From Symsagittifera roscoffensis (lineage: Eukaryota; Xenacoelomorpha; Acoela; Convolutidae): 64,000 nucleotides of DNA. Location: NCBI RefSeq assembly GCF_963678635.1, contig NC_087069.1:28076303-28140302 (forward strand). Direction: 5' to 3'. This document shows positions 36,551 through 47,620 of this stretch, in pieces. A model generated the notes under the pieces. The model was given only the letters and a program-made list of their open reading frames with translations, did not search any database and was not told the DNA's origin. Every line of letters begins with the position of its first letter. The first letter of the stretch is position 1. The position numbers and the translations under genes were made by a program.

Positions 36551-39500
36551 AAGCGTGAACTCTTTTTGAAAAGTTATGAGGGTTTGAGCAATGCCAATTT
36601 GGCTAATATGGGAAAATTAAAGCACGAGTTGTTTCGTCCTACTAACCCGTAAGCGTCTATTTAATACGCTGAAAAATCATAGAACCGAGTCAAGATGATT
36701 GGTGTAATCAATACGCCACTAGACCTTTAAAGCCTCATTTTGTTTTTGGCGTACCAGCTGGGGGTTTATTGCTGATTTCCAAACCTGCTTAAAGAACATT
36801 GAACAGCTGTCGAAATATTCAAGGATTTGCTCTAACAAAGGCAGTAGTGTTCTTTTTATTTGAGGAGCGTAATAATCGAAATTTATGCTAAGCATTTAGA
36901 AAAACATTGCCATTAATTATGGAAACTTGAATTGATTTTGACCCCCACTCAAATGTAATTTTCCTAAATGCCCTTTTAATGAGGAGTCAGTGATGCATTT
37001 TTTAGAATCACGGGTTGAAATGAGACAAAATTTCAGAAGCTTAACCTTCATGATTTGCTCTCCTCTTCCCGAGTTCTCGTATCCAACCATAGCTCACTTT
37101 TTCTAATAAACGAAGTTACTGAGCCAGTTTTCGAAATTCCAAACTCATCTATCCTAATTTTTTCAAATAAATTAATTAATTTAATTTCTATTTGGTTATG
37201 AAGAACAAACGATCAGTCTAAGCTTTATGCTTTTAATTTTCCCCTTCATTCTCGCACTGACAAACTGGGGATTGAAATTGTCTAAGATTAGATTTTTAAG
37301 CAGTTGATATGCTGTATAAAAGAAGTCTAGTTGTGGTAGCCGATTTGGATACGTAAAATAATTTAGAATGGATTTGAACGAATTTTCCTTTGTAGAAAAA
37401 ATTAGTTTTGTTTCCCGAAAAATCTACTTAGGTTTATTATTGCTTTCGTTTCAAAATTCGAGCTAAATTTTTCACTCTAGAAAAATCTCCATCAGTTCTA
37501 CAGAGAGTAGGAGAGTAGTTGGACTTACAAGGCAGGCCATTTGGGTTTACCAGAGCTGCTTATTTTTAATTGAGGAGAGAATTAATACAAGGAAGTGTGC
37601 AATTTTTTCCGCAAATCTGAAGCACTATGGACAAATCCACAAAATTCGGGTGTTCAGTCACCCAGAAACACTACGAAATCAATTTGATCTACTAAGAATA
37701 TAAACAGAATGAAGGTGAGTTGATGTCAACCAATGCCTTCCCCCGCCTCCGCGGATATGTTGCTCTGGCAACTGACAATTCACTTTTTTCCAAACTTTGC
37801 TCCTGTTTATTTCTTATTCGTAGCAACAAGTCTTTGTGTGAAGAAGCGAAAAAGAGTCTTATTTTTCTTTAATTCATGCCAGGATCCATCTTAAAAGAGG
37901 AAATTTTTCTGTGAATTTTCAACAAGTATGTTAGAGGTGTGTATAAAAACTTCCTTTGCTATAAATTCGAAGTAATTATTCTTTTAGGTGCACCTGTGTT
38001 TGCCTTTCAATAGTAGTTAAAAATGGGACGAATGAAACTCTTTTTAAGCCAAAAATGGCAGGTTGAAAAGCGCGCTGTGTTTCGAGTTTTTTAGAGATTT
38101 TTTTGTGGGGATTTATTTGGAGCTTTTGTGGCTATATATGGTTTTGGATCTACTGTGCTTTTCTGGAATCCCTTATATTTTCTTGTGATGATTTCCGATA
38201 ATGTTACCTTTTTTAAGATTTTGTGACCAGAAACAACCGTATTGATTTAAAAGAAACTTCAGTTGTATGAAAATTTTGAAAAAATGCAGTGTCGAGAAGA
38301 AACAATAACCTGTTTATAATCAATTTCAAATTGTTGGCAAAATAGAAATGACCAGTTTTTGCTTAATTGACTTCGTTTAGGTTCCTCGACTGAAAATGAA
38401 TGTTGCCAAAAATTAGCATTGACTATAAATACTGTCTGACGGTTAGTCTTGCGGACTAAAACGCAGTTTTCTTATGTTTATGGATTGCAATAGCAATAGG
38501 TTTTTCAGCAATAGATAATGTGGCAGAGCTGTAAAAATAATTTATTTGAATTGATTTCAAATCAATTAAGTTCGATACAAAAAAAAATCGATATTGCAAA
38601 AATTTTAGTTCTCATTCTCATACGGAATTTAATAAACAAAAATCATGGGGGTACGTGAGGGGCGTACGTCGTGGTTTGGGGAGTACGTCTTGGGTTGGGG
38701 GCTACGTCGTAGGTTGGGGGGTACGTTGAGGAGGACGAGAGGAACTGCTCAAAAAAGCTATTTTGGGCACTTTGGAAAATTACTACCTATTGGCCGCCCC
38801 TGGATGAACGTGTTGGTTCGAGTTTTCCAAAAAGTTGCAAAAATTAGAGTCATTATTTTCAAAATTTAATGAATTTTCATGGATTTTATGTACAAAAAAA
38901 TTCCATTATATTGAAAACAAAAATGGATTATAATCGACTATAATGGAATAAAATGGTTATAAATTTTTCAAAAATAATCGATTAAAATGGATTGAAAATC
39001 GATTACGTGGTCTAAACATGTCATGATAATCGATTATGTAGACAATATTTTAGTCAATGAAAATCCATTATAACCGATTATTACGAATTAAGATTCGGTG
39101 CGGGCAAACAACAGAGAATATTGGAATTATTAAAATATGCTTTTCAATTGTTTTTTTTTGCGTTAATGGTTTGCCTAAAAAAGAACTATATGTATAACTA
39201 ATAACAAAACTTTCTAAACCAAAAAGAAATTGTTCTTAAAAAAAAACGTTCAATAAAACGTTCATTTGGTGGCGTCCTTCTTGATGAAGCAACTTCCAGC
39301 CAATCAAAATTGAGTATTTAAAATGTCAAAGAAATTGTGAACCTCCCAAAAAAGCAAACCAATCGAGGACCTGAAAATAAACATGACCGATCAGAAAAAG
39401 CAGATACATGAATTTTCAAATATCAAAATTGGTTAAAAATTCATTCGATCCCATCGTTCGATCCCTCCGTCATTAGAATGTCCTTCTCCCTGTTAGTTTG

Positions 39501-40456
39501 CTTAAAAAATTGCTCCTGTAACGCTTTCATTGAAAAATATTTTTCAAAAGTAATCCTCGAGTGACTCCTACTCTCTGTAGATCTAATGGAGACTTTTCTA
39601 GAGTAAAATAAACTTTGCTCAAACTCCGAAACGAAAGCAATAACAAACTTAAGTAGATTTTTTGGGAAATAAAATTAATTTTTTTTTCCACCTAAGTAAA
39701 TTTGTTCAAATGCATTCTAAATCATTTCAGGTATCCTAATCGGCTACCATAAGCGGACTTCTTTTATACAGCATATCAACTACTTAAAAAACTTATCTTA
39801 GCCAATTTCAGTCCCCAGTTTGTCAGTGCGAGCATGAAAGGGAAAAATTAAAAGCATAAAGCTTAGACTGATTGTTTGTTCTTCATAAGCAAACAGAAAT
39901 TAAATTAATTAATTTATTTTAAAAAATCAGGATAGATGAGCTTGGAATTCCAAAAACTGGGCTCAATAACTCCTTTTTTTAGAAAAAGTGAGCTATGGAT
40001 GAATACGAGAAATCGGGAAGAGGAGAGCAAATCATGAGGGTTAAGCTTCTAAAGTTTTGTCTCATTTCAACCCGTACTCCTGAAAAATGCATCACTGTTT
40101 TCTGCATTCAAAGGGAATTTAGAAAAATTACATTTGAGTGGGGGGTCAAAATCCGAGCATAATTAGAGGAAAATTAGAACAAATCCCTGAATATTTCGAC
40201 AGCTGTTCAATGTTCTTTAAGCATCTTGGAAATCATCAATAAACCCCCAATTTGTAAGCCAAAACAAAATGGGCCTTTTAGCGTCTAGAGACGTATTGAT
40301 TACACCAATCATCTTGACTCGGTTCTATGATTTTTGAGCGGATTTAAAAGACGCTTACGGGTTAGTAGGACGAAACAACTCGTGCTTTTATTTTCCCATA
40401 TTAGCCAAATTGGCATTGCTCAAACCCTCATAACTTTTCAAAAAGAGGTCACGTTT
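36551..40456. mobile_element. Large foldback element, 3.9 kb, arms about 0.9 kb
   Basis: The left arm (about 36551-37516) and right arm (about 39565-40456) are inverse over their length. Pairs include GAAAAGTTATGAGGGTTTGA/TCAAACCCTCATAACTTTTC, ACCGAGTCAAGATGATTGGT/ACCAATCATCTTGACTCGGT, GCTGTATAAAAGAAGT/ACTTCTTTTATACAGC and CTACAGAGAGTAGGAG/CTCCTACTCTCTGTAG. The arms differ by scattered substitutions and indels, so insertion is not recent. The 2-kb interior has no recognisable protein. Confidence 0.92.
38645..38810 (+). repeat. G-rich minisatellite inside the foldback element
   Basis: About five 17-20 nt repeats of the type GTACGTCGTGGGTTGGGG, each with a G run of 3-5, followed by GGCCGCCCCTGG at 38790. 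The strong G/C strand skew contrasts with the AT-rich surroundings. Four or more G runs could support a G-quadruplex (inference). Confidence 0.75.
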
Positions 40457-40575
40457 CCTAAACCATCTTTCTAATTTCGAGCTCAAGATAACAGCAATTT
40501 TGTGATGATCTGAAATCATACCGTTCAAAGTTGCTCAAAATTGATTTTGGGAAAAAAAAACGTCCAGAGAACAAG

Positions 40576-40880
40576 TCAGAAAGTCAGAAAATTAAGTAAT
40601 CTGTGATCGTAGCCCAGTTTATTGCTTTGTTCATTGCTTCAAGTTGAGTCCATTTTATGCACTGTAGAATGTAGTTACTTTTGAAAAACAACTGTGATGC
40701 GTTATATGTGACAAAGAACTATGGCGTAGAAAGTCAGAAAATTAAGTAATCTGTGATCGTAGCCCAGTTTATTGCTTTGTTCATTGCTTCAAGTTGAGTC
40801 TATTTTATGCACTGTAGAATGTAGTTACTTTTGAAAAACAACTGTGATGCGTTAACTGTGACAAAGAACTATGGCGTAGA
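40576..40880 (+). repeat. Tandem duplication, 2 x 150 bp
   Basis: AAGTCAGAAAATTAAGTAAT starts at 40581 and 40731. The two copies differ at only a few bases (GTCCATTTTA/GTCTATTTTA and TTATATGTGAC/TTAACTGTGAC). Confidence 0.93.
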
Positions 40881-41889
40881 TCTGAAGTATGTTTTCCTGT
40901 ATGTTCTTCCTGTATGTTCTTCCTGTATTTGACTACTTCTAGGCAACTTTATTTGCTTCAAGAAGTTTTCAATTGCTGAGTCAAACTGAAAACTTTTCAG
41001 TCGTAAAATGGGTTCCAACATTTTTAAGCAAAAGTTGTCTCAGTGTCGAGAAAATTTGGCATGACATTTGATGTCACTGAACTCCACTTAGAGGAGACCA
41101 AATTAAACTCTTCGCTATTTTACGCTACTTTGTTTTAAATTACCCCCTCTTTCTGCAGCTTAATACTTAATTTCTTTGTCCTTTATTGCAAAAATTGTAT
41201 AAAATATTCAGAAAAGGGAAAAAATGTCCAAATTGTTGTTGGTTTTTTGAAAAAAAAACCCTTATTTTTGACTTTTAATTCTAAATTATATATTGGTTGA
41301 AACATTCTGTGCTAGTAGAACAGCAGGAGGTTATTTTTGTTAATGTTTTTGTTTCTTTATGTGGATTTAGTATGGTGCAGTCAGCATATACCTACAAACT
41401 TGGGTACTAACAATATATGCGCATATAATAACTTATGTTTACCGTTTTCTTTCTCAACCATTCTAAAACCAGTTTGCTCAAAAAAAGTTACAAAGGACAG
41501 GGAGGGAGGGATTTAGGAGGGGATGGGGACTCTTCCTTGATTTTGTTTTATGGCATCTATTTTCAGCGCCATTATTTACTAAATTTGAGGAGGAGCGCGA
41601 TGAGAAGTGCCCAAAAACAACCTTTTTGACTTGTTTTTAGTCTCAAAATATTACCAGTGCCCAAAAAATGCTGTCTAAATAGTTTCTTTTTTATGTTCTG
41701 GATTTTTGCAGGGCTTTATGAAAAAAGGTCCACAAAATGTTCCAAAAGTTGTCGTTTTAAAAATCTTATAAAAATACTTGAAACAAGGCTGATCGTATGT
41801 CAATGCATAATTTTGAAGGTTCCGGATGCACTTTAGAGCTAATTAAATCTTTGTATGAAAGTTGATAAAAATAGTTTAAAAAAAAAATA

Positions 41890-42975
41890 AACTCTTATTT
41901 CTCCTTTATATCCCCCAAACGCCATGTAAAGTAAAAGAGGACGTACTTAGCGTTTCCTATCCCAATAAGAAGAACAAAAAAGCTTGCTTCAATTCAATTT
42001 TGAAACACTACATCGTGTCGCTTACGCGTGTTATAAGAACGCAAGGTATCTCAAATCATTAACTATCCCAAATTGGCCAAATGAGCAGTTTTCAAACCCC
42101 ATAACTGAACATAAAAAAATTACAAGTGAAGTTTTGGTACGTTTGGAGCTCCGGACAACGATGATATGAAGTTTTTGTCTAAAATTGTTGGCTAAAAAGT
42201 CGAAAATTGAATGAAGAACAAAACCACCTCAAGCATAATTTTACGTTTTCTCGGAAACTTTGAAAATAAAGACCGCATAGAAATTTTTATTCTGATGTTT
42301 TGAACTCAAACATAACATTTAAGAATTCCTACCTTAAATTTAGCCTTTTACGCCCTGTTTTAAAAAAAGGACCTACAGTTTAGACTTTTTCTGTTATGGG
42401 GCCCAAAACTACGAAAACATTCTTCAGCTAATATGTTTGAAATTATGGTTCAATTTACTTCGTGTTTTGTAATTTCAACAAACATTTTAAATGAAAAGCA
42501 AAAAACTGAAGTGTGGCCCGTACTACAAAAGAGAACTCACAATTTATTTCAGGGAAACTGTTTTTGTTCCGACTTTCGATACGAAAGTAACGGAATATTT
42601 GTGCTCGGGGTGGGTTTTTTTCTTCGGACAAATTTCGACTTTTTAACTAGCCATTTTTGACGGAATTTTTTATATCATTCGAAAGCTATTGTTGTCCTTA
42701 ACTTAAATTTGAAAAGATATTTCACCTGTGATCATTTTTCGTAAAGTTACGGGGGTTTAAAGATTGCCATTTTGGCCAATATGGGACATTTAACGCGCGA
42801 TATATTTCGCGCTATTAACGCGTAGGCCAATTTTAATCCGTCTTAGAAATCGTTCCAAATTGGTTCAAGAAAAATTATATGCCATAATTGATTTGTCAAT
42901 AGGAGCAAAATCTATCCCTTTGTACTTAATATGGCGTGTGGGGGATGTTTTTACAAAAAATCTCAAACGTTGTAG
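41890..42975. repeat. Smaller diverged foldback pair related to the 3.9-kb element
   Basis: ATCCCCCAAACGCCAT (41906) is inverse to ATGGCGTGTGGGGGAT (42932), and CCCAAATTGGCCAAAT (42069) to TTTTGGCCAATATGGG (42770). Words such as CCAATATGGG and CGCTATTAACGCGTAG echo the arms of the 36.5-40.5 kb element. Arms about 300 nt; identity low. Confidence 0.65.
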
Positions 42976-45687
42976 AAAAAAAATTTTAATGTTACTTTAT
43001 TACATTTAAATTTTCCTTGTTATTACTGCTCCACAGACTTTAAAAGGCAGTCGAAACATTCAGGGCTTCGCCCTGATACGAGCAGTCTAATTTGTTTTTT
43101 TTTCTTTCTTGTTCTTGTATTCTTAGCTTATTTTGATATCCATTATCATATAAAATTTGATTGTGACAATTATTATCCTATTTTGATGTTTGAGGAACAT
43201 TTATCTTCATGATAAACAACTTAAAGCAGTCACGTCTTATCTATTTGGTTAGTTCTCAGTCGGGCCCCATAAAAATCTGCTGCTAAATAGACAACATTCT
43301 GCTGCGTTGCAAAAACATCTGCTTTTTCTGCCCTATGAAATTTTTTTGTTGACCAATTTTTTTCCTACAAAAATAATTAAGTATCGCTTTCCGAGATAAT
43401 TGAATGAAATTTAAAAACAAGCCGAGCATTTTCAGGAAGATAAATAGAAGACTGGCAGAGTCACGGATAGATGCAAATTTTGTTTTATTGAGAATTAGAG
43501 CAATTGTAGCATTCATTTTTTTAAATGCGAAAAGTGAGTACATTCTGCTGTATGATTAAAGTCCTGCTCTATCTGCTGCTTTAAAAATTATTTTGTTTTT
43601 TAAGCCGAATTCTGCCGGGTATGCTAAGTTGTGCTGCTAGCAGAATTCTTTGGGGCCTGATTCTGAATAGTTCAAATAAAATTAAACTTTCGAATCATTA
43701 TCGTTATTTTATTTTTTGACCACTTTCTTGCTATCAAAGCTGCAGGCAAATTTTTAGAAAAATTTTGCTGATAAATCAGCCATCAAAATGATTTTATTTT
43801 CAAAAAATGTGAAAATTTCATGAAAAACCAGCAGTGATTACGCCATTTTTCCGGGTTTGAGTGGCTGTTGATACTATGTTTAGACTCAGACGAGAGAAAT
43901 TTAGGAGAAAGTGCTTGTTTGCTCCCTTCGATACTTAATTTCTTGTATCCAATTTCGACAAAGGCAGTTTTTGAGCTCTTATAGTTCCTAGTTCGTGATC
44001 CCTAGCAAGGTGGCGGACTCCAATGCAGAATGTGTAAGCTTACATTATAAATATTCCACATAGCAAAAGTTTCCAACCAATTCCGTGAAATTTGATTTTC
44101 ATTCCCAAAATGTCTAATAAATTTGCTCACCTAGGGTGGGTTTTTTTTCTTCAGACAAATTTCGACTTTTTAACTAGCCATTTTTGACGGAATTTTTTAT
44201 ATCATTCGAAAGCTATTGTTGTCCTCAGCTTAAATTTGAAAAAATATTTCACCTGTGATCATTTTTCGTAAATTACGGGGGTTTAAAGATTGCCATTTTG
44301 GCCAATTTGGGACAATTAACGCGTGATATATTTCGCGCTATTAACGCGTAGGCCAATTTTAATCCGTCTTAGAAATCGTTCAAGAAAAATTATATGCCAT
44401 AATTGATTTTTCAATAGGAGCAAAATCTATCCCTTCGTACTTAATATGGCGTGTGGGGGATGTTTTTACAAAAAATCTCAAACGTTTTAGAAAAAAAATT
44501 TTAATGTTACTTTATTACATTTAAATTTTCCTTGTTATTACTGCTCCACAGACTTTAAAAGGCAGTCGAAACATTCAGGGCTTCGCCCTGATACGAGCAG
44601 TCTAATTTGTTTTTTTTTCTTTCTTGTTCTTGTATTCTTAGCTTATTTTGATATCCATTATCATATAAAGTTTGATTGTGACAATTATTATCCTATTTTG
44701 ATGTTTGAGGGACATTTATATTCATGATAAACAACTTAAAGCAGCCACATTTTATCTATTTGTTCAGATCTCAGTCGGGCCCCATAAAAATCTGCTGCTA
44801 TATAGACAACATTCTGCTGAATTACAAAAACATCTGCTTTTTCTGCGCCATGAAATTTTTTTGTTGATCAATTTTTTTTCTTCAAAAATTTAGTATCGCT
44901 TTCCGAGATAATTAAATGAAATTTAAAAACAAGCCGAGCATTTTCAGGAAGAAAAATAGAAGACTGGTAGAGTCACAGATAGATGCACTTTTTGTTTTAT
45001 TGAGAATTAGGGCAGTTGTAGCATTCATTTTTTTGAATGCGAAAAGTGAGTACATTCTGCTGTATGATTAAAGTTCTGCTCTATCTGCTGCTTTAAAAAC
45101 TATTCTGTTCTATAAAAACTATATTCTGAATTGTGCCGGGTATGCTAAGTTGTGCTGCTAGCAGAATTCTTTGGGGCCTGATTCTGAATAGTTCAAATAA
45201 AATTAAACTTTCGAATCATTATCGTCATTTTATTTTTTGACCACTTTCTTGCTATCAAAGCTGCAGGCCAATTTTTAGAACAACTTAGAACAATAAATCA
45301 GCCATCAAAATGATTTTATTTTCAAAAAATGTGAAAATTTCATGAAAAACCAGCAGTGATTATGCCATTTTTCCGGCTTTGAGTGGCTGTTGATACTATG
45401 TTTAGACTCAGACGACAGAAATTTAGGAGAAAGTGCTTGTTTGCTCCCTTCGATACTTAATTTCTTGTATCCAATTTCGACAAAGGCAGTTTTTGAGCTC
45501 TTATAGTTCATAGTTCGAGATCCCTAGCAAGGTGGCGGACTCCAATGCAGAATGTGTAAGCGCTTGAAAGTCACACACCGTCAGCAATTTTCACTTACAT
45601 TATAAATATTCCACATTGCAAAAGTTCCCAACCAATTCCGTGAAATTTGATTTTCGTTTCCAAAATATCTAGTAAATTTGCTCACCT
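42608..45687 (+). repeat. Direct tandem duplication, about 1.52-kb units
   Basis: GGTGGGTTTTTTTCTTC starts at about 42608 and again at about 44134. Shared blocks run in the same order, including CAGGGCTTCGCCCTGA (a perfect hairpin), CTTTCCGAGATAATT and GCAAGGTGGCGGACTCCAAT. The units have diverged by substitutions and short indels. No gene recognised; the unit contains a diverged foldback arm. Confidence 0.92.
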
Positions 45688-47620
45688 AGTCGATAGAAGA
45701 ATGTTTTTTTGCAAGAAATGGCACGACTTATATAATTTATGGTTATCTTGCAAGATCTTGTATCATCGAGGTAATCTTGCAAAAATCTTGAAAGAAGAAG
45801 GATATTTTGCAAAAATATTGTCGGAGTGGTGAAGGACCCTGCACGATAACCATCCTTAAAAATTGGTGCAAAAAATTCGTTAAATCACTTCAAGTTTGAA
45901 AAATTTGTTTATTTGTATTAGTATAATCATACAAGAGCATAAATTGTATGTATCAATTGTATTGTTGTTTTAAAATCAATAATGTAAAGTTTGGTAAAAA
46001 TAGCTTGTTTGTATGAATATAATCATACTAAGCATAGGCTTGATGTATCGGTTGGAACATTTTTTGTTGTTATGTAACCCATGGAATGCAAAAACTTTTT
46101 TTGAAATTAAAAACTTTTACACCTAAGCTGAGGAAAATTTTAGGCGGCATTAAGTGGAACTTTAATTATTAAAGCAAAATATAAAGTTAGTTCTAAAACA
46201 TTTTTTCTGAAATTTAGAAAAGTTTTTTGACCCGCTGTGATTTTGATGCATAATTTTTCATTTTTTGACACTGAAATTTTTTTTCAGTTGGACTTGGCTT
46301 CGGACTCAAAAACTGTTGATTTTTTTGCTACAACTAATAAAACAATCTCTGCTCCTAAAATTTTTTGTTATAAGCAATCATCAAATCATCTTTTTTTCTG
46401 ATTTGTTTAACGGTCATCAAAATCATTGTTGCTAGAAGAGACATTAACGAATCTGGAATAAACTAAACATTTTTGAAATTAGCTAGACATTAACGGGTAC
46501 CAAGTGACGAATATCCCCTTATATAGAAATAAATCAACAGTTAAGCAAATGAAATTTTTCTACCTACTAACAAACCTCCCCCTTTGTAAAATTGGGATAG
46601 AGTTAAGAGAGCGTTCAATTATTAGAATGGCTAAGATTTTCGTTTCCAAAATATCTAGTAAATTTGCTCACCTAGTCGATAGAAGAATGTTTTTTTGCAA
46701 GAAATGGCACGACTTATATAATTTATGGTTATCTTGCAAGATCTTGTATCATCGAGGTAATCTTGCAAAAATCTTGAAAGAAGAAGGATATTTTGCAAAA
46801 ATATTGTCGGAGTGGTGAAGGACCCTGCACGATAACCATCCTTAAAAATTGGTGCAAAAAATTCGTTAAATCACTTCAAGTTTGAAAAATTTGTTTATTT
46901 GTATTAGTATAATCATACAAGAGCATAAATTGTATGTATCAATTGTATTGTTGTTTTAAAATCAATAATGTAAAGTTTGGTAAAAATAGCTTGTTTGTAT
47001 GAATATAATCATACTAAGCATAGGCTTGATGTATCGGTTGGAACATTTTTTGTTGTTATGTAACCCATGGAATGCAAAAACTTTTTTTGAAATTAAAAAC
47101 TTTTACACCTAAGCTGAGGAAAATTTTAGGCGGCATTAAGTTGAACTTTAATTATTAAAGCAAAATATAAAGTTAGTTCTAAAACATTTTTTCTGAAATT
47201 TAGAAAAGTTTTTTGACCCGCTGTGATTTTGATGCATAATTTTTCATTTTTTGACACTGAAATTTTTTTTCAGTTGGACTTGGCTTCGGACTCAAAAACT
47301 GTTAATTTTTTTGCTACAACTAATAAAACAATCTCTGCTCCTAAAATTTTTTGTTATAAGCAATCATCAAATCATCTTTTTTTCTGATTTGTTTAACGGT
47401 CATCAAAATCATTGTTGCTAGAAGAGACATTAACGAATCTGGAATAAACTAAACATTTTTGAAATTAGCTAGACATTAACGGGTACCAAGTGACGAATAT
47501 CCCCTTATATAGAGATAAATCAACAGTTAAGCAAATGAAATTTTTCTACCTACTAACAAACCTCCCCCTTTGTAAAATTGGGATAGAGTTAAGAGAGCGT
47601 TCAATTATTAGAATGGCTAA
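45651..47620 (+). repeat. Direct tandem duplication, 986-bp units
   Basis: CAAAATATCTAGTAAATTTG occurs at 45661 and 46647, and the copies are almost identical for 986 nt. The open frame starting near 45647 repeats at 46640 only because of the duplication. Its Lys/Leu/Phe-rich peptide resembles nothing I know. It overlaps the end of the preceding 1.5-kb duplication. Confidence 0.93.

Noticed and set aside
38645-38869. Gly/Arg-rich 74-residue frame as a gene
   Set aside because: The composition reflects the G-rich minisatellite; no start context, splice sites or homologue recognised.
41435-41760. Another copy of the GC-ended TIR element
   Set aside because: GGGAGGGATTTAGGAGGGGA and GGCATCTATTTTCAGCGCC recall it, but I could not find a matching second end, so I did not call an element.
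45647-46818. Conserved small protein suggested by identical frames at 45647, 46640 and nearby
   Set aside because: Identity comes from the 986-bp tandem DNA duplication and is equally high outside the frame. No known domain.
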